64,000 nucleotides of DNA. Origin: Gammaproteobacteria bacterium (lineage in GTDB: Bacteria; Pseudomonadota; Gammaproteobacteria; Pseudomonadales; Cellvibrionaceae). Shown here piece after piece: positions 17,201-24,151 of the stretch (position 1 is the stretch's first letter; each line of letters starts with the position of its first letter). The stretch spans positions 1-64,000 of the forward strand of contig JAGKWY010000010.1 of NCBI GenBank assembly GCA_021151625.1, written 5' to 3'. The translations under genes and the position numbers were made by a program. Below the pieces are notes generated by a model. It searched no databases. It had not been told where the DNA came from and saw nothing but the letters and a program-made list of their open reading frames with translations.

Positions 17201-18585
17201 TTGTGTCCTCACTACCAGTACTGGATGTAAATACTGATACTGACCAGGACGGCATTGGCGATAGCCTGGAAGGTACAGGTGACACAGATGACAATGGTAT
17301 TCCGGATTATCTGGACAATATGCCGTCACCCAACATACTGCCGCAGCAGAGCAACACCACTAACGCTTACCTGATTGAGTGTGACCCGGGTGTACGTTGT
17401 GGTTTGGGGCTGTTTGCACGCAGTGGTAATTCTGGCGGTGTGCAGATTCTGGACCAGGAAGTTGGCACCTTGACTGATTTGGTCGTTGACCCGGCGTTTG
17501 AGCCTGTTGGCGGTGTGTTTGACTTTGCTATCCGCGATTTACCGACTCCTGGCCAATCTGTCCGTGTGGTGATTCCTCAGCGCTCGGCAATTCCGGCCAA
17601 TGCGGTGTATCGCAAGTACCAACGTGGTCGTTGGGTAACCTTTATCACCGATGCTGATAACGCAGTGCATTCAGCAGAGGGAACCCCGGGTTATTGCCCA
17701 CCACCAGGCTCAGCAGATTGGAAGTCAGGTTTAACTGCGGGCCATACCTGCGTTCAATTGACCATTGAAGACGGTGGTCCTAATGATGATGACGGCTTGG
17801 TTAACTCCGCAGTCGTTGACCCTGGTGCAGTGAGTGTTGCCCAGGAGCTGCCACCAAAACCAGAACCACCCAAACCACCGGTGCAAGTTAACTCCAAGGG
17901 CGGCGGTAGTATGGGCGGATTGTGGATTGCATTACTTGGCGGTTTGTTAATGTTCAGAAGAATCAAGCATCGCCATTGGTTGGCTCTGGTTGCACTCTTA
18001 TCCAGTCACAGCCAGGCGCAGAAGGCGGAGAATTTTTATCTGCGTGCCGATGTGTTTTCAGCAGAGTCCACTCAGGAAGAAGAAGACTTTAATGGCGCAC
18101 TGACCAGTGCCGGGCATGAGTTCAGTATCGGTAAATACGATGCGGATCGCACAGGCTTCCAACTGGCTGTTGGCTACAACTGGAACAATTTTACCTATAC
18201 CCAGTTTGGTTATCTGGATCTGGGGGATGTGCAAGTTGATTTATTGTTGGATGGTGATGCTGATCAGCAGGCGTTTGCTGCTGATCTGGCCGATGAATAC
18301 CCAATTACTGCTACAGGCGTAACCCTGGTGCAAGGGGTTAAGTTGGGTTTGGGGGAGACGGTTAAACTCGGCTTTGAAGCAGGGGTTTATCTCTGGGAAG
18401 GCGAGGTAGATGTCAACGGTCTTCCTTTCTCAATTGCAGAAGACTCGGGTACGGATCCACTCGCTGGCGTGTTATTGGATTTGCCCTTGGGCGACCACTT
18501 CACACTAGGCATTGGCATGCGTCGGGTATTCTTTAGCAAACAGGAAGTAAACCTCTACTCTTTCGGTAGCAGCTACCACTTCTAA
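11218..18585 (+). CDS. Giant repeat-rich surface protein ending in GlyGly-CTERM-like anchor plus outer-membrane barrel
   Basis: ATG at 11218 is preferred over the in-frame ATG at 11197 because AAGGA lies seven bases upstream; the product has 2455 residues. In order: a signal peptide ending near AAHAV; a domain of about 250 residues (ADGDIAVLGLNGDD..); two Ig-like repeats opening with RISISGASGTGGAYKIGD; another Ig-like domain; five fibronectin-III-like units mixed with five two-cysteine repeats (ITFANPG..GVCTIT..TCTI); cadherin-like and putative-Ig domains; and a choice-of-anchor-U-like segment. KGGGSMGGLWIALLGGLLMFRR (about 2227-2248) then resembles a GlyGly-CTERM anchor. Instead of ending there, the frame continues through a signal-peptide-like WLALVALLSSHSQAQ into about 190 barrel-like residues ending in YHF. 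It is a probable cell-surface or adhesion protein. Confidence 0.75.
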   Translation: MLRTYLNKSQSNSPLSVKSQRKIGNKLLWGAALTLMVNHAAHAVPTTLADGDIAVLGLNGDDSAAAQHWAFVVLRDIGSGTVIHFTDAGYTESNAFMVNGVNEGHMSWTLASDVSAGTVFVVTTSTGGTATMATAAGAAVTGVTGTVGGSSAAFVGAGDQIFVYQGTQGTTAGATFIYGFNNGQHGSYNAGTGAWVEAPNTVTLQQQSFRPAGLTDGTSAVVLTTNVGNTSSGTDGAGAVYGFDNMRYGGITSGTQAQLLAAIGDASNWRGDNAVTYDFSAQFSLGFTVTPPLPTVTDARISISGASGTGGAYKIGDTVTATWNNTAGGDNNTGITGVTVDFSQFGGGAAVAATNSSNTYTATYTITSGAIDTTNRNVSVTATNAGGNTTTADTTNATVDNVAPTVTDGRISISGASGTGGAYKIGDTVTATWNNTAGGDNNSDTISSVTVNFTQFGGGAAVSASNSSGTWTATYTIVAGAIDNTNRNVTVTATDNAGNATSTSDTSNATVDNIAPAVSSITPAGGAVSSDTTVDFIVDFNESVSNVSTDDFTRVVTGSAAGTIASVSASSGDPITVTVGGISGSGTLKVNLNASTNVVDDAGNSIAAYSGGTTHTVNILTAPDAPTIGAATAGDGQVSVAFTAPASNGGSAITGYTVTSNPGGITGGGNGFTMSPITVSGLTNGQAYTFTVTATNAIGTSTASGASGSATPKADQTITFANPGARNFGTTPTLSATTTAGLTVTFSSSTTGVCTITSGGALTFVTAGSCTIDADQSGNASTNAAPTVSRTFTVNAVVPGAPTIGTATAGDTQADVAFTAPASNGGATITGYTVTSNPGGFTGTGAGSPITVTGLTNGVSYTFTVTATNSAGTGSASGASNSITPASPQVITFANPGTQSFGTSPDLSILGGGASSTSGLTVTFTSSTTGVCTITSAGVLTFVSTGTCTVNADQAGDSTYLPAPQVSRSFTVNPASQSITFTNPGAQSFGGSPTLGATSTSGLTVTFSSSTTGVCTITSGGALTFVTAGACTIDADQAGNATTSAATTVSRTFTVNAIVPGAPTIGTATAGDTQADVAFTAPASNGGATITGYTVTSNPGGHTGTGAGSPVTVAGLTNGVSYTFTVTATNSAGTGGASAPSNSITPASPQVITFANPGAQSYGTAPDLSVLGGGASSTSGLIVAFTSSTTGVCTITSGGILTFVTAGTCTINANQAGNTQYLPAPQVSRSFTVNPIVPDAPTIGTAVAGDTQASVAFTAPTNTGGTTITGYTVTVSPPDVAPVNGAGSPIVVTGLTNGQAYTFTVTADNSAGTGPASGASNSITPKATQTITFNNPGARNFGTTPTFTATSDSGLTPTFTSSTTGVCTITGVGAVTFVTAGTCTINADQAGNGSYLAATQVTRSFTVNAVVPGAPTIGTATAGNTQATVTFTAPASNGGVAITGYTVTSNPGGIVRAATASPFTFTGLTNGTSYTFTVTATNSAGTGAASAASNAVTPSLPPNSAPVITQGGSVSVTMSEDGTPTPFSLSLSATDADSDPLTWSISSVAQHGSASVSGGSVGYTPTANYNGSDSFVVQVSDGSATASTTVNVTVTAVNDLPLISGTPATSLDQDTAYSFTPTASDLDTADVLTFSIANKPTWASFNTATGALTGTPAGTDSGKTIGIVISVSDGTASAALPAFDIEVISTIDPLQPIVTAPANLELNAIGLFTPVNLTQLLGVGPNTSPAEVEQMLKAMATDGVSGNSCCTTVVVGLTGNFLLLPPGRHEIKWKATNAVGVSGEATQIVDIKPLVSLSKSQVAVRGSDVEFRVLLNGPAPEYPLSIPYSVDASTTATASEHNLSSGTATISQSGQVEVAIPVSLAAVTGFSDSQLVVVLGGGINAGSANRHVIDIRQGNVPPVVSLSISQGGVNTSLITPAGGPVTVTATVTDANKDDTHAFDWSATSGLADTDGNSTNASRTFDPAGLTGSHQLQVKVTDSGGANVQASAYFRVVSSLPVLDVNTDTDQDGIGDSLEGTGDTDDNGIPDYLDNMPSPNILPQQSNTTNAYLIECDPGVRCGLGLFARSGNSGGVQILDQEVGTLTDLVVDPAFEPVGGVFDFAIRDLPTPGQSVRVVIPQRSAIPANAVYRKYQRGRWVTFITDADNAVHSAEGTPGYCPPPGSADWKSGLTAGHTCVQLTIEDGGPNDDDGLVNSAVVDPGAVSVAQELPPKPEPPKPPVQVNSKGGGSMGGLWIALLGGLLMFRRIKHRHWLALVALLSSHSQAQKAENFYLRADVFSAESTQEEEDFNGALTSAGHEFSIGKYDADRTGFQLAVGYNWNNFTYTQFGYLDLGDVQVDLLLDGDADQQAFAADLADEYPITATGVTLVQGVKLGLGETVKLGFEAGVYLWEGEVDVNGLPFSIAEDSGTDPLAGVLLDLPLGDHFTLGIGMRRVFFSKQEVNLYSFGSSYHF
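12097..12768 (+). repeat. Two tandem Ig-like coding repeats, about 330 bases each
   Basis: Copies begin at about 12097 and 12427. Both encode RISISGASGTGGAYKIGD, then TVTATWNNTAGGDNN, and close with a TVDN(V/I)AP linker. The DNA similarity remains obvious by eye, which suggests recent duplication or homogenisation inside the giant surface-protein gene. Confidence 0.85.
13081..15720 (+). repeat. Mosaic of five FN3-like and five two-cysteine coding repeats
   Basis: FN3-like units start near 13081, 13610, 14393, 14928 and 15447 (PGAPTIGTATAGDTQ..ITGYTVTSNPGG..GLTNG..YTFTVTATNSAGTG). Two-cysteine units start near 13363, 13880, 14146, 14665 and 15201 (ITFANPGA..TTGVCTI..FVTAGTCTI). The order is F-C-F-C-C-F-C-F-C-F. 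Near-identical stretches between copies make this segment prone to recombination and to assembly collapse. Confidence 0.85.
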
Positions 18586-18592
18586 TCTCAAT

Positions 18593-18628
18593 ACTGGTGT
18601 GATTAATTCTTGAATTAATCACACCAGT
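18593..18628. terminator. Perfect 17-base hairpin between convergent genes
   Basis: ACTGGTGTGATTAATTC (18593-18609) is exactly complementary to 18612-18628 with a two-base gap. It lies just after the giant-gene stop and 16 bases before the stop of the opposing PEP-CTERM gene. It is probably a bidirectional terminator, although the following T-run is short. Confidence 0.65.
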
Positions 18629-18643
18629 TTCACTTAACCTGAA

Positions 18644-19411
18644 TTAGCTTTTTACGCTGGTTCTGCGTCTTTTAAGTCCAATCAGTGTGAGTAAGCTGAC
18701 AAGCAATAAAGCCATGGGATTAGGTTCAGAAACTGTGGCTGTTGCTCCCACAGAATCGCGGCCGCTCATCATCATGTCTGAGATTATGCGCCAGGTGCGA
18801 AACTCACCCGTTGTGCCTACGCTAAAATGTTGAGATCCGGTTGCAGAGGTTGTTAAAGCGTCAACGGTAGGAACACCTGTCATTTGGGATCTGAAATTTG
18901 GAATCCAGGGTTTGTAGTCGGAATAAACGGTAACATCATTGTCGACGTCAGTAATTTCTACTTGTACAAAAAAGGAGAGCCAATCGCTTGCAGCCTCTTT
19001 TTTACCGAAAAAGTCGTAACTGTAGTCGAAGGTTAATACATCTGTATAAACCTCAAATAACGCCATGGTGTTGAATGATACGGATGTGCCCATTGTCCCG
19101 GTAGTTTGGTTTACAGCTTTAAGGCTACCTGAGCTGTTCCCGCTAGTTGGATCCCAGGTTGCAGATAAGTGTGAATCACCCACAGTGAGATCACCCGAAT
19201 AACTTGAGTCTAGAAAGGCTTGGGTTTCATTAAACGGGTCAAATGTCATAATGGAACCGAAATAGCCACCTGAGTACGGGTAACTGATAGTCTTGGGGGC
19301 AACATCAAAGCTCCATTCAAAGCTACTTTGAGCAATAACAGTTGCTTGCGTTTGTACACTAAGCAGTGATGCGAGTAACGCAGGGGCGAGCATACTTAAT
19401 TTTTTGATCAC
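18644..19411 (-). CDS. PEP-CTERM-type exported protein
   Basis: The 255-residue protein has a signal peptide (MIKKLSMLAPALLASLLSVQTQA), a beta-rich middle with no family I recognise, and a C-terminal sorting tail: SEPNPMALLLVSLLTLIGLKRRR, that is a short motif, a hydrophobic helix and an arginine cluster. The motif reads SEPNP instead of the usual VPEP. Such proteins are processed by an exosortase (EpsH) and usually end up in exopolysaccharide or at the surface; no exosortase is in this window. The start is GTG at 19411 with AGGAG upstream. It is convergent with the giant surface-protein gene. Confidence 0.8.
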   Translation of the reverse strand: MIKKLSMLAPALLASLLSVQTQATVIAQSSFEWSFDVAPKTISYPYSGGYFGSIMTFDPFNETQAFLDSSYSGDLTVGDSHLSATWDPTSGNSSGSLKAVNQTTGTMGTSVSFNTMALFEVYTDVLTFDYSYDFFGKKEAASDWLSFFVQVEITDVDNDVTVYSDYKPWIPNFRSQMTGVPTVDALTTSATGSQHFSVGTTGEFRTWRIISDMMMSGRDSVGATATVSEPNPMALLLVSLLTLIGLKRRRTSVKS

Positions 19412-19679
19412 GATTTTTTCTCCTTAAATTTCCGATGAACACATTTCTCACGAAAGCCCGTAAACAAGCTATTCGATGCGGAAATAACATTATATTGATG
19501 AGGTGCAAAAGCTGTATCGGAGCAGTCAGCAAATCAATGCAGTGTTAATGAAGAGCACACTATTATTTGTTGAGCTCCACTGACGCGAAGGAGGTTGGGA
19601 GTTAATTTACCGACGTTCCATCGTGGCGCGCCGATCATAACTCAAACGACGTGATATTTTTGGTTTTTTTAATTGCCGG

Positions 19680-21083
19680 CTATTTCTTTAAAAAGCCGGC
19701 CAGTTTCACCAACGCTCTCTCCACCCGTGCATTCCACTCGCACGCACAAGACAAGCGCACAAAGGATGTATATTTCTTGCTGGCTGAAAAAATCGGGCCG
19801 GGGGCAATACTAATTCCCGCTGCCAGTGCTTGCCTCGCCAACTCAAAACTATCGATATTGCCTGGCAATTCAAGCCAGATTACAAAGCCGCCTTGGGGCT
19901 GGCTGATCTTGGTACCTTCAGGAAAAGTTTCTATCACTGCTTTGGTCATGCGCGCTACTGCTTGCGCATAGTCGCTACGCACTCTACGCAGGTGGCGCTC
20001 GTATTGGCCGTTCTCCAGCAACTCAGCAACTGCAAGTTGCGGCACTGTCGCCGTCGCCAGGTTTAAAACATATTTCAGGTATTCAATGCGCGGTTGGTGA
20101 ATTCCGCCTGCAATCCAACCTACGCGCAACCCCGGCGACAAGCTTTTGGAAATCGAGCTGCACAGGATTACATTCTCATCCAACGCTTTGAGCAGGGAAG
20201 GGCGTACCTGGCTAAAACCAAGGTCGCTGTAAATATCATCTTCAATCAGTGCAACTCCGCGTGCTTTTAACATGCTTACCAAGCGTTGCTTGTTAGCGTC
20301 GGGCATGGAGCAGCCGAGCGGGTTGCTGAAGTTGGGGGTGACTACGCAGGCCTTTACCGGCCAGCGGCTTAGGGCCAGTTCCAATGCCTCCAACGACATG
20401 CCCGTTTGCGGGGTGGCGGGGATTTCCAACGCCTCTAATCCGAGTGATTCTATGACTTGCAGTAACCCGTAGAAGGTGGGCGATTCAATAGCGACTACAT
20501 CACCGGGCTGGGTGACCGCGCGCAATGCCAGGGTCAATGCTTCCTGGCAGCCGTTGGTGATAATCAGGCTGTCCGGGTGGACGGCGCAGCCAGCTTCGGC
20601 CAGGCGGCGCGATAACTGCCGACGCAATTCGGGCGCACCGGGCGAGAACTCGTAATTGGCGGAGCGAACCCGCTGTTGCCGCACGACCTTGGTCAATGCC
20701 TGCTCTATAGCGCGGGTGGGTAAAAACTCACTGGCCGGAACGGCGGCGCCCAGTTGCACTATGCTGGGGTCATTAGCCGCCTTGACCAATTGCAGCACCA
20801 TATCCTGACCGCTAACCGGGGCGGGGCGCATAGTGGTTACATGTACTCGCGGCGCTTGCACCTGTGCCAGTGGGCGTGCTTTTACATAGAAGCCGGAGCG
20901 ATTGCGCACCTCTAACAATCCCCAATCTTCCAGTTGGCGGTAAGCGGAGATAACCGTAGCAATACTTAGCTGGTGCTGCTGTGCCTGCTGGCGTACCCCC
21001 GGCATGCGGTCGCCGGGTTGAAAACCGCCGGTTTGAATTAACCCGGCGAGGTCATCGGCCAGTTTGCGATACAAAATATCCAT
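19680..21083 (-). CDS. MocR/GabR-type regulator (GntR helix-turn-helix plus aminotransferase-like domain)
   Basis: The 467-residue fusion has an N-terminal GntR winged helix (LADDLAGLIQTGGFQPGDRMPGVRQQAQQHQLSIATVISAYRQLEDWGLLEVRNRSGFYV, residues 8-67) and a fold-type-I aminotransferase domain. The pyridoxal-phosphate lysine is in SSISKSLSPGLRVGWIAG, and further motifs are NGCQEALTLALRAV, TPNFSNPLG and LIEDDIYSDL. MocR proteins sense PLP or amino-compound adducts and regulate divergent genes. It faces phzF and an aminotransferase gene across a 195-base gap that carries three GGTACAG half-sites (listed separately), which are its likely targets. Confidence 0.92.
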   Translation of the reverse strand: MDILYRKLADDLAGLIQTGGFQPGDRMPGVRQQAQQHQLSIATVISAYRQLEDWGLLEVRNRSGFYVKARPLAQVQAPRVHVTTMRPAPVSGQDMVLQLVKAANDPSIVQLGAAVPASEFLPTRAIEQALTKVVRQQRVRSANYEFSPGAPELRRQLSRRLAEAGCAVHPDSLIITNGCQEALTLALRAVTQPGDVVAIESPTFYGLLQVIESLGLEALEIPATPQTGMSLEALELALSRWPVKACVVTPNFSNPLGCSMPDANKQRLVSMLKARGVALIEDDIYSDLGFSQVRPSLLKALDENVILCSSISKSLSPGLRVGWIAGGIHQPRIEYLKYVLNLATATVPQLAVAELLENGQYERHLRRVRSDYAQAVARMTKAVIETFPEGTKISQPQGGFVIWLELPGNIDSFELARQALAAGISIAPGPIFSASKKYTSFVRLSCACEWNARVERALVKLAGFLKK

Positions 21084-21098
21084 AGATGCAGCCCATAG

Positions 21099-21154
21099 GT
21101 ACAGTTTTAGCCTGATTGAGTAGGTACAGATTTATTATTTATTTAATCTGTACC
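21099..21154. promoter_or_regulatory. Probable MocR operator: three GGTACAG half-sites
   Basis: GGTACAG occurs at 21099-21105 and 21123-21129 as direct repeats 24 bases apart. GGTACAGATT (21123-21132) also forms a perfect 10-base inverted repeat with AATCTGTACC (21145-21154). A direct repeat plus an inverted partner in the divergent promoter fits the binding geometry reported for MocR/PdxR-type regulators. The assignment to this regulator is inferred from position. Confidence 0.7.
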
Positions 21155-21278
21155 GTATCAATTTACATAAATTGAAACTGTAATGGTTATTGCTCGCAAA
21201 ATAAACTGCTTTTACTGTTTAGCTATCTAACTTCACAAATTAAGTCAGCGATCAGTTGTTGATCCCAAAGGAGGGACT

Positions 21279-22073
21279 ATGCCTTTTCCCCTGTATCTGG
21301 TGGATGCCTTTATCGACCAGCCATTTAGTGGTAACCCGGCGGGTGTCTGCCTGTTGCCAGAGGAGCAAGCTGCCCAATGGATGCAGCAGGTCGCAATGGA
21401 AATGAACCAGGCGGAGACTGCGTTTGTCTGGCCAAAAGCCGATGGCAGTTATGGCTTGCGCTGGTTTACGCCGCAAGTAGAGGTAGATCTGTGTGGGCAC
21501 GCCACTCTGGCGGCAGCACATGCGCTCTGGCAGGAGGCAAACGAGCAGGGCTCAATTATTCATTTTCACACCCGCAGCGGTGTATTAAGTGCTAAGCGCA
21601 TTGAGGGTGAAATCCAATTGGATTTTCCCTGCGATCAACCAAAAACCCGCGAGCTACCACCTGAGTTGCTGACTTATTTGGGCAAACCACCCGTGTGGTT
21701 TGGTCGCGGTCGCGATGATTTGTTATTGGTGTTGGAAAGTGCCGCTGAGGTAGAGAATTTTATTCCTGATCTGCAGCTGATCAATGCAATTACCGAGCGC
21801 GGTTTGATTATCACTGCACCTGGCGACACAGGTTCCGGGCTGGATATGGTCTCGCGCTTTTTCGCACCGAAAGTCGGAATTGTAGAGGATCCGGTCACTG
21901 GTTCTGCGCACTGTTTACTTGCGGTTTATTGGGGCTATCGCCTGGGGAAAAAATTATTGCGCGCGCGCCAGGCATCATCGCGCGGTGGCTTATTAACTCT
22001 GGAATTGCAAGGGGAGCGCGTGCTCCTGAGTGGTAAAACCAAAACTATGTTGAAAGGTGACTTTTATGGTTGA
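21279..22073 (+). CDS. PhzF-family isomerase
   Basis: The 264-residue protein has the two-lobed PhzF/diaminopimelate-epimerase fold. Its N-terminal LVDAFIDQPFSGNPAGVCLLPE includes the G-N-P-A-G/V signature, MNQAETAFVWP carries the catalytic glutamate, and VDLCGHATLAAAHAL is followed by VGIVEDPVTGSAHCLLAVYW. PhzF isomerises dihydro-hydroxyanthranilate in phenazine synthesis, but most relatives have unknown substrates and no other phenazine genes are present. ATG 21279 has a strong GGAGG upstream. The stop overlaps the start of the aminotransferase gene by eight bases, so the pair is translationally coupled, probably under MocR control. Confidence 0.9.
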   Translation: MPFPLYLVDAFIDQPFSGNPAGVCLLPEEQAAQWMQQVAMEMNQAETAFVWPKADGSYGLRWFTPQVEVDLCGHATLAAAHALWQEANEQGSIIHFHTRSGVLSAKRIEGEIQLDFPCDQPKTRELPPELLTYLGKPPVWFGRGRDDLLLVLESAAEVENFIPDLQLINAITERGLIITAPGDTGSGLDMVSRFFAPKVGIVEDPVTGSAHCLLAVYWGYRLGKKLLRARQASSRGGLLTLELQGERVLLSGKTKTMLKGDFYG

Positions 22074-23013
22074 GTTAGGCATGGCTAATTCTTCCGGTGC
22101 GCTATCGGCAACTGCAATGTCCGCAGCGGAAATTTCTACCAGCGAAATGCCCACAAGGGCTGCGCCCGTATGCTGGTTAAATGGCAAATTGGTTGCACCT
22201 GAGCAAGCAACAGTATCGGTCTTTGATCATGGGTTGTTGTATGGCGACGGTGTGTTTGAAGGTATTCGTTTTTACAACGGTAAACCATTTCGTTTGCAGG
22301 CGCATCTTGAGCGATTACTGCTTTCCGCGCGCGCAATTGCATTGGAAATCCCTTACAGCATTGAAGCGCTTACACAAGCGGTGTTGAACACTATTGCAGC
22401 AGCGCCATCGGCTAACGGTTATATGCGGTTGGTGGTGACCCGTGGTGTGGGGCCGCTCGGTATAGATCCATCGCGCTGCCATGCGCCACAAGTATTTATC
22501 ATTGCCGATGCCTTGCATATGGTGAGTGAGCGTGTTCGCACGCAAGGGGCCAAAGTGATTATCGCCGCAACGCGTCGTTTGGGTGCGGATGGTCTTGATC
22601 CGCGCATCAAAAGTTTAAATTACCTCAACCATATTCTTGCGCGTATGGAAGCTACTCATGCCGGCGCTGATGAAGCGATTTTGTTAAACAGTGCGGGCCG
22701 AATTGCCGAGGGTAGTGCAGATAATATTTTTATCGTGAAAAAAGGTGAGCTGTTAACGCCACCGGTCATTGAAGGTGCTTTAGATGGAATTACTCGTCAG
22801 GTGGTATTGGAAATCGCGGAAAAATTGCAGATTAAATTTCGCGAAGTTCCACTTGCGCCTTACGATTTATTCACGGCGGATGAATGTTTTCTCACGGGCA
22901 CAGGTGCGGAATTAATTCCGGTTGGTTATGCCGATGGCCGCGCAATTCCGCATTGCCCAGGCCCTGTTTATCACCGTCTGGCAGCGGCGTTTAAAGAAAT
23001 TGTTAGCAGTTAA
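22066..23013 (+). CDS. ilvE: Class-IV (branched-chain type) aminotransferase
   Basis: The start ATG at 22066 is chosen over the GTG at 22057 because AAAGGTGA precedes it; the next ATG, at 22081, is also possible. The product has about 315 residues. After a nonconserved, Ala/Ser-rich stretch of about 35 residues, the fold-type-IV core begins: WLNGKLVAPEQATVSVFDHGLLYGDGVFEGIRFYNGKPFRLQAHLERL, then the PLP lysine in RIKSLNYLNHILARMEA, DEAILLNSAGRIAEGSADNIFIVKKGELLTPP and a closing TGTGAELIPV. It most resembles branched-chain amino-acid transaminases. D-amino-acid transaminase or aminodeoxychorismate lyase activity cannot be excluded by eye. It is coupled to phzF. Confidence 0.85.
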   Translation: MVELGMANSSGALSATAMSAAEISTSEMPTRAAPVCWLNGKLVAPEQATVSVFDHGLLYGDGVFEGIRFYNGKPFRLQAHLERLLLSARAIALEIPYSIEALTQAVLNTIAAAPSANGYMRLVVTRGVGPLGIDPSRCHAPQVFIIADALHMVSERVRTQGAKVIIAATRRLGADGLDPRIKSLNYLNHILARMEATHAGADEAILLNSAGRIAEGSADNIFIVKKGELLTPPVIEGALDGITRQVVLEIAEKLQIKFREVPLAPYDLFTADECFLTGTGAELIPVGYADGRAIPHCPGPVYHRLAAAFKEIVSS

Positions 23014-23066
23014 CAGCGAGTGTCTGCATACTGATCGGTACATCAGTTATTTGGGTTCTGCCATTC

Positions 23067-23960
23067 ATGCGCGATATTAAAAATATTGATTTGAATTTAT
23101 TAAAGGCATTGGATGCCTTGCTGGATGAGCGCAGTGTTACGCGTGCGGCAGAGCGGCTGTCGCTGACCCAGCCGGCGATGAGTGGCATGCTGACGCGCTT
23201 GCGTGAAAGTTTTAATGATCCGCTGTTCGTGCGCTCGCAGCGCGGTATTGTGCCCACGCAACGTGCACTGGAATTGGCTGGCCCAGTTAAACAAGTGTTG
23301 GCGGAAATCGCCGTACTGCTCACACCGGCAGAGTTTGATCCATCCACAGCGGAAATGACTTTATCAATCGCCGCTACGGATTACGCATTGCAAGCGGTGG
23401 CGGTGCCGTTTGTGTTGGAATTAAAAAAGCGCGCACCGCATATACGCGTGGCTTTGTTGCCTATTGAAAACGAAAATCTGCACACGCAATTGGAGCGCGG
23501 TGATCTCCAACTGGTGTTGCTAAGCCCTGCGAATAGTCCACCGGATTTACATGCACGCCGTTTGTTCGATGAAGAATATGTGTGCGTAATGCGTGACGAT
23601 CATCCTGCGGCGAAAGCGCCGCTTTCGCTCGATGAATTCTGCCAACTTGAGCATGCACTTTTCTCCTATAACGGTGGCTGTTTCAGCGGCGCAACCGATG
23701 AGGCCCTGGCAAAGATTGGGCGTGAGCGGCAAGTGATGCTCTCGGTAAAATCGTTTTTGGTAATGACCAATATCGTGCGCGCCAGTGATCTCATCTCGGT
23801 TGTTCCCAAACGGCTGGTTGAGCATCTTGATGGCTTGGCAATGCAGGAAACGCCGCTGCGAGTTGAGGGTTTTGCGTTAGTGGCCGCATGGCATGAACGA
23901 ACCCATAAAGATCCAGCTCAGCGTTGGATTCGCGACCTGTTGTTCGAACTGTTTGTTTGA
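23067..23960 (+). CDS. LysR-family transcriptional regulator
   Basis: The 297-residue protein has the N-terminal LysR helix-turn-helix (NLLKALDALLDERSVTRAAERLSLTQPAMSGMLTRLRESFNDPLFVRS, about residues 10-58) and a type-2 periplasmic-binding-like effector domain (TLSIAATDYALQAVAVPFVLEL.. to ..LFDEEYVCVMRDDHPAA). The sequence resembles the NodD-like branch in which a conserved PLFVRS follows the helix-turn-helix. It could regulate the downstream old-yellow-enzyme gene, but a hairpin at 24036-24081 separates the two genes. A 13-base direct repeat (GTTTGAATTGATT) follows the stop. Confidence 0.9.
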   Translation: MRDIKNIDLNLLKALDALLDERSVTRAAERLSLTQPAMSGMLTRLRESFNDPLFVRSQRGIVPTQRALELAGPVKQVLAEIAVLLTPAEFDPSTAEMTLSIAATDYALQAVAVPFVLELKKRAPHIRVALLPIENENLHTQLERGDLQLVLLSPANSPPDLHARRLFDEEYVCVMRDDHPAAKAPLSLDEFCQLEHALFSYNGGCFSGATDEALAKIGRERQVMLSVKSFLVMTNIVRASDLISVVPKRLVEHLDGLAMQETPLRVEGFALVAAWHERTHKDPAQRWIRDLLFELFV

Positions 23961-24035
23961 GTTGATCGTTTGAATTGATTGTTTGAATTGATTGTCACCC
24001 GGTAGCGGCTGGGCTGATTAGCAAAAGTGCCCAGA

Positions 24036-24081
24036 TATAAAAAATCCTGATGATAGCTATAAGAAAATAGGATTTTTTATA
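24036..24081 (+). terminator. 13-base perfect hairpin after the LysR gene
   Basis: TATAAAAAATCCT (24036-24048) pairs with AGGATTTTTTATA (24069-24081), with six T in the right arm. It lies between the LysR stop and the oxidoreductase start 70 bases on, and may act as a terminator or as a leader structure. Confidence 0.6.
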
Positions 24082-24151
24082 TACCTGAGGGACGGTTACT
24101 CTGCATGGCATAAACCCTGTGCAGTAAAACCTGCTTTCTCTGGAGACTTCT

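Noticed and set aside
21279..23013. Phenazine biosynthesis locus
   Set aside because: Only a PhzF-family gene is present; PhzB, PhzD, PhzE and PhzG are missing and most PhzF relatives are not phenazine enzymes.
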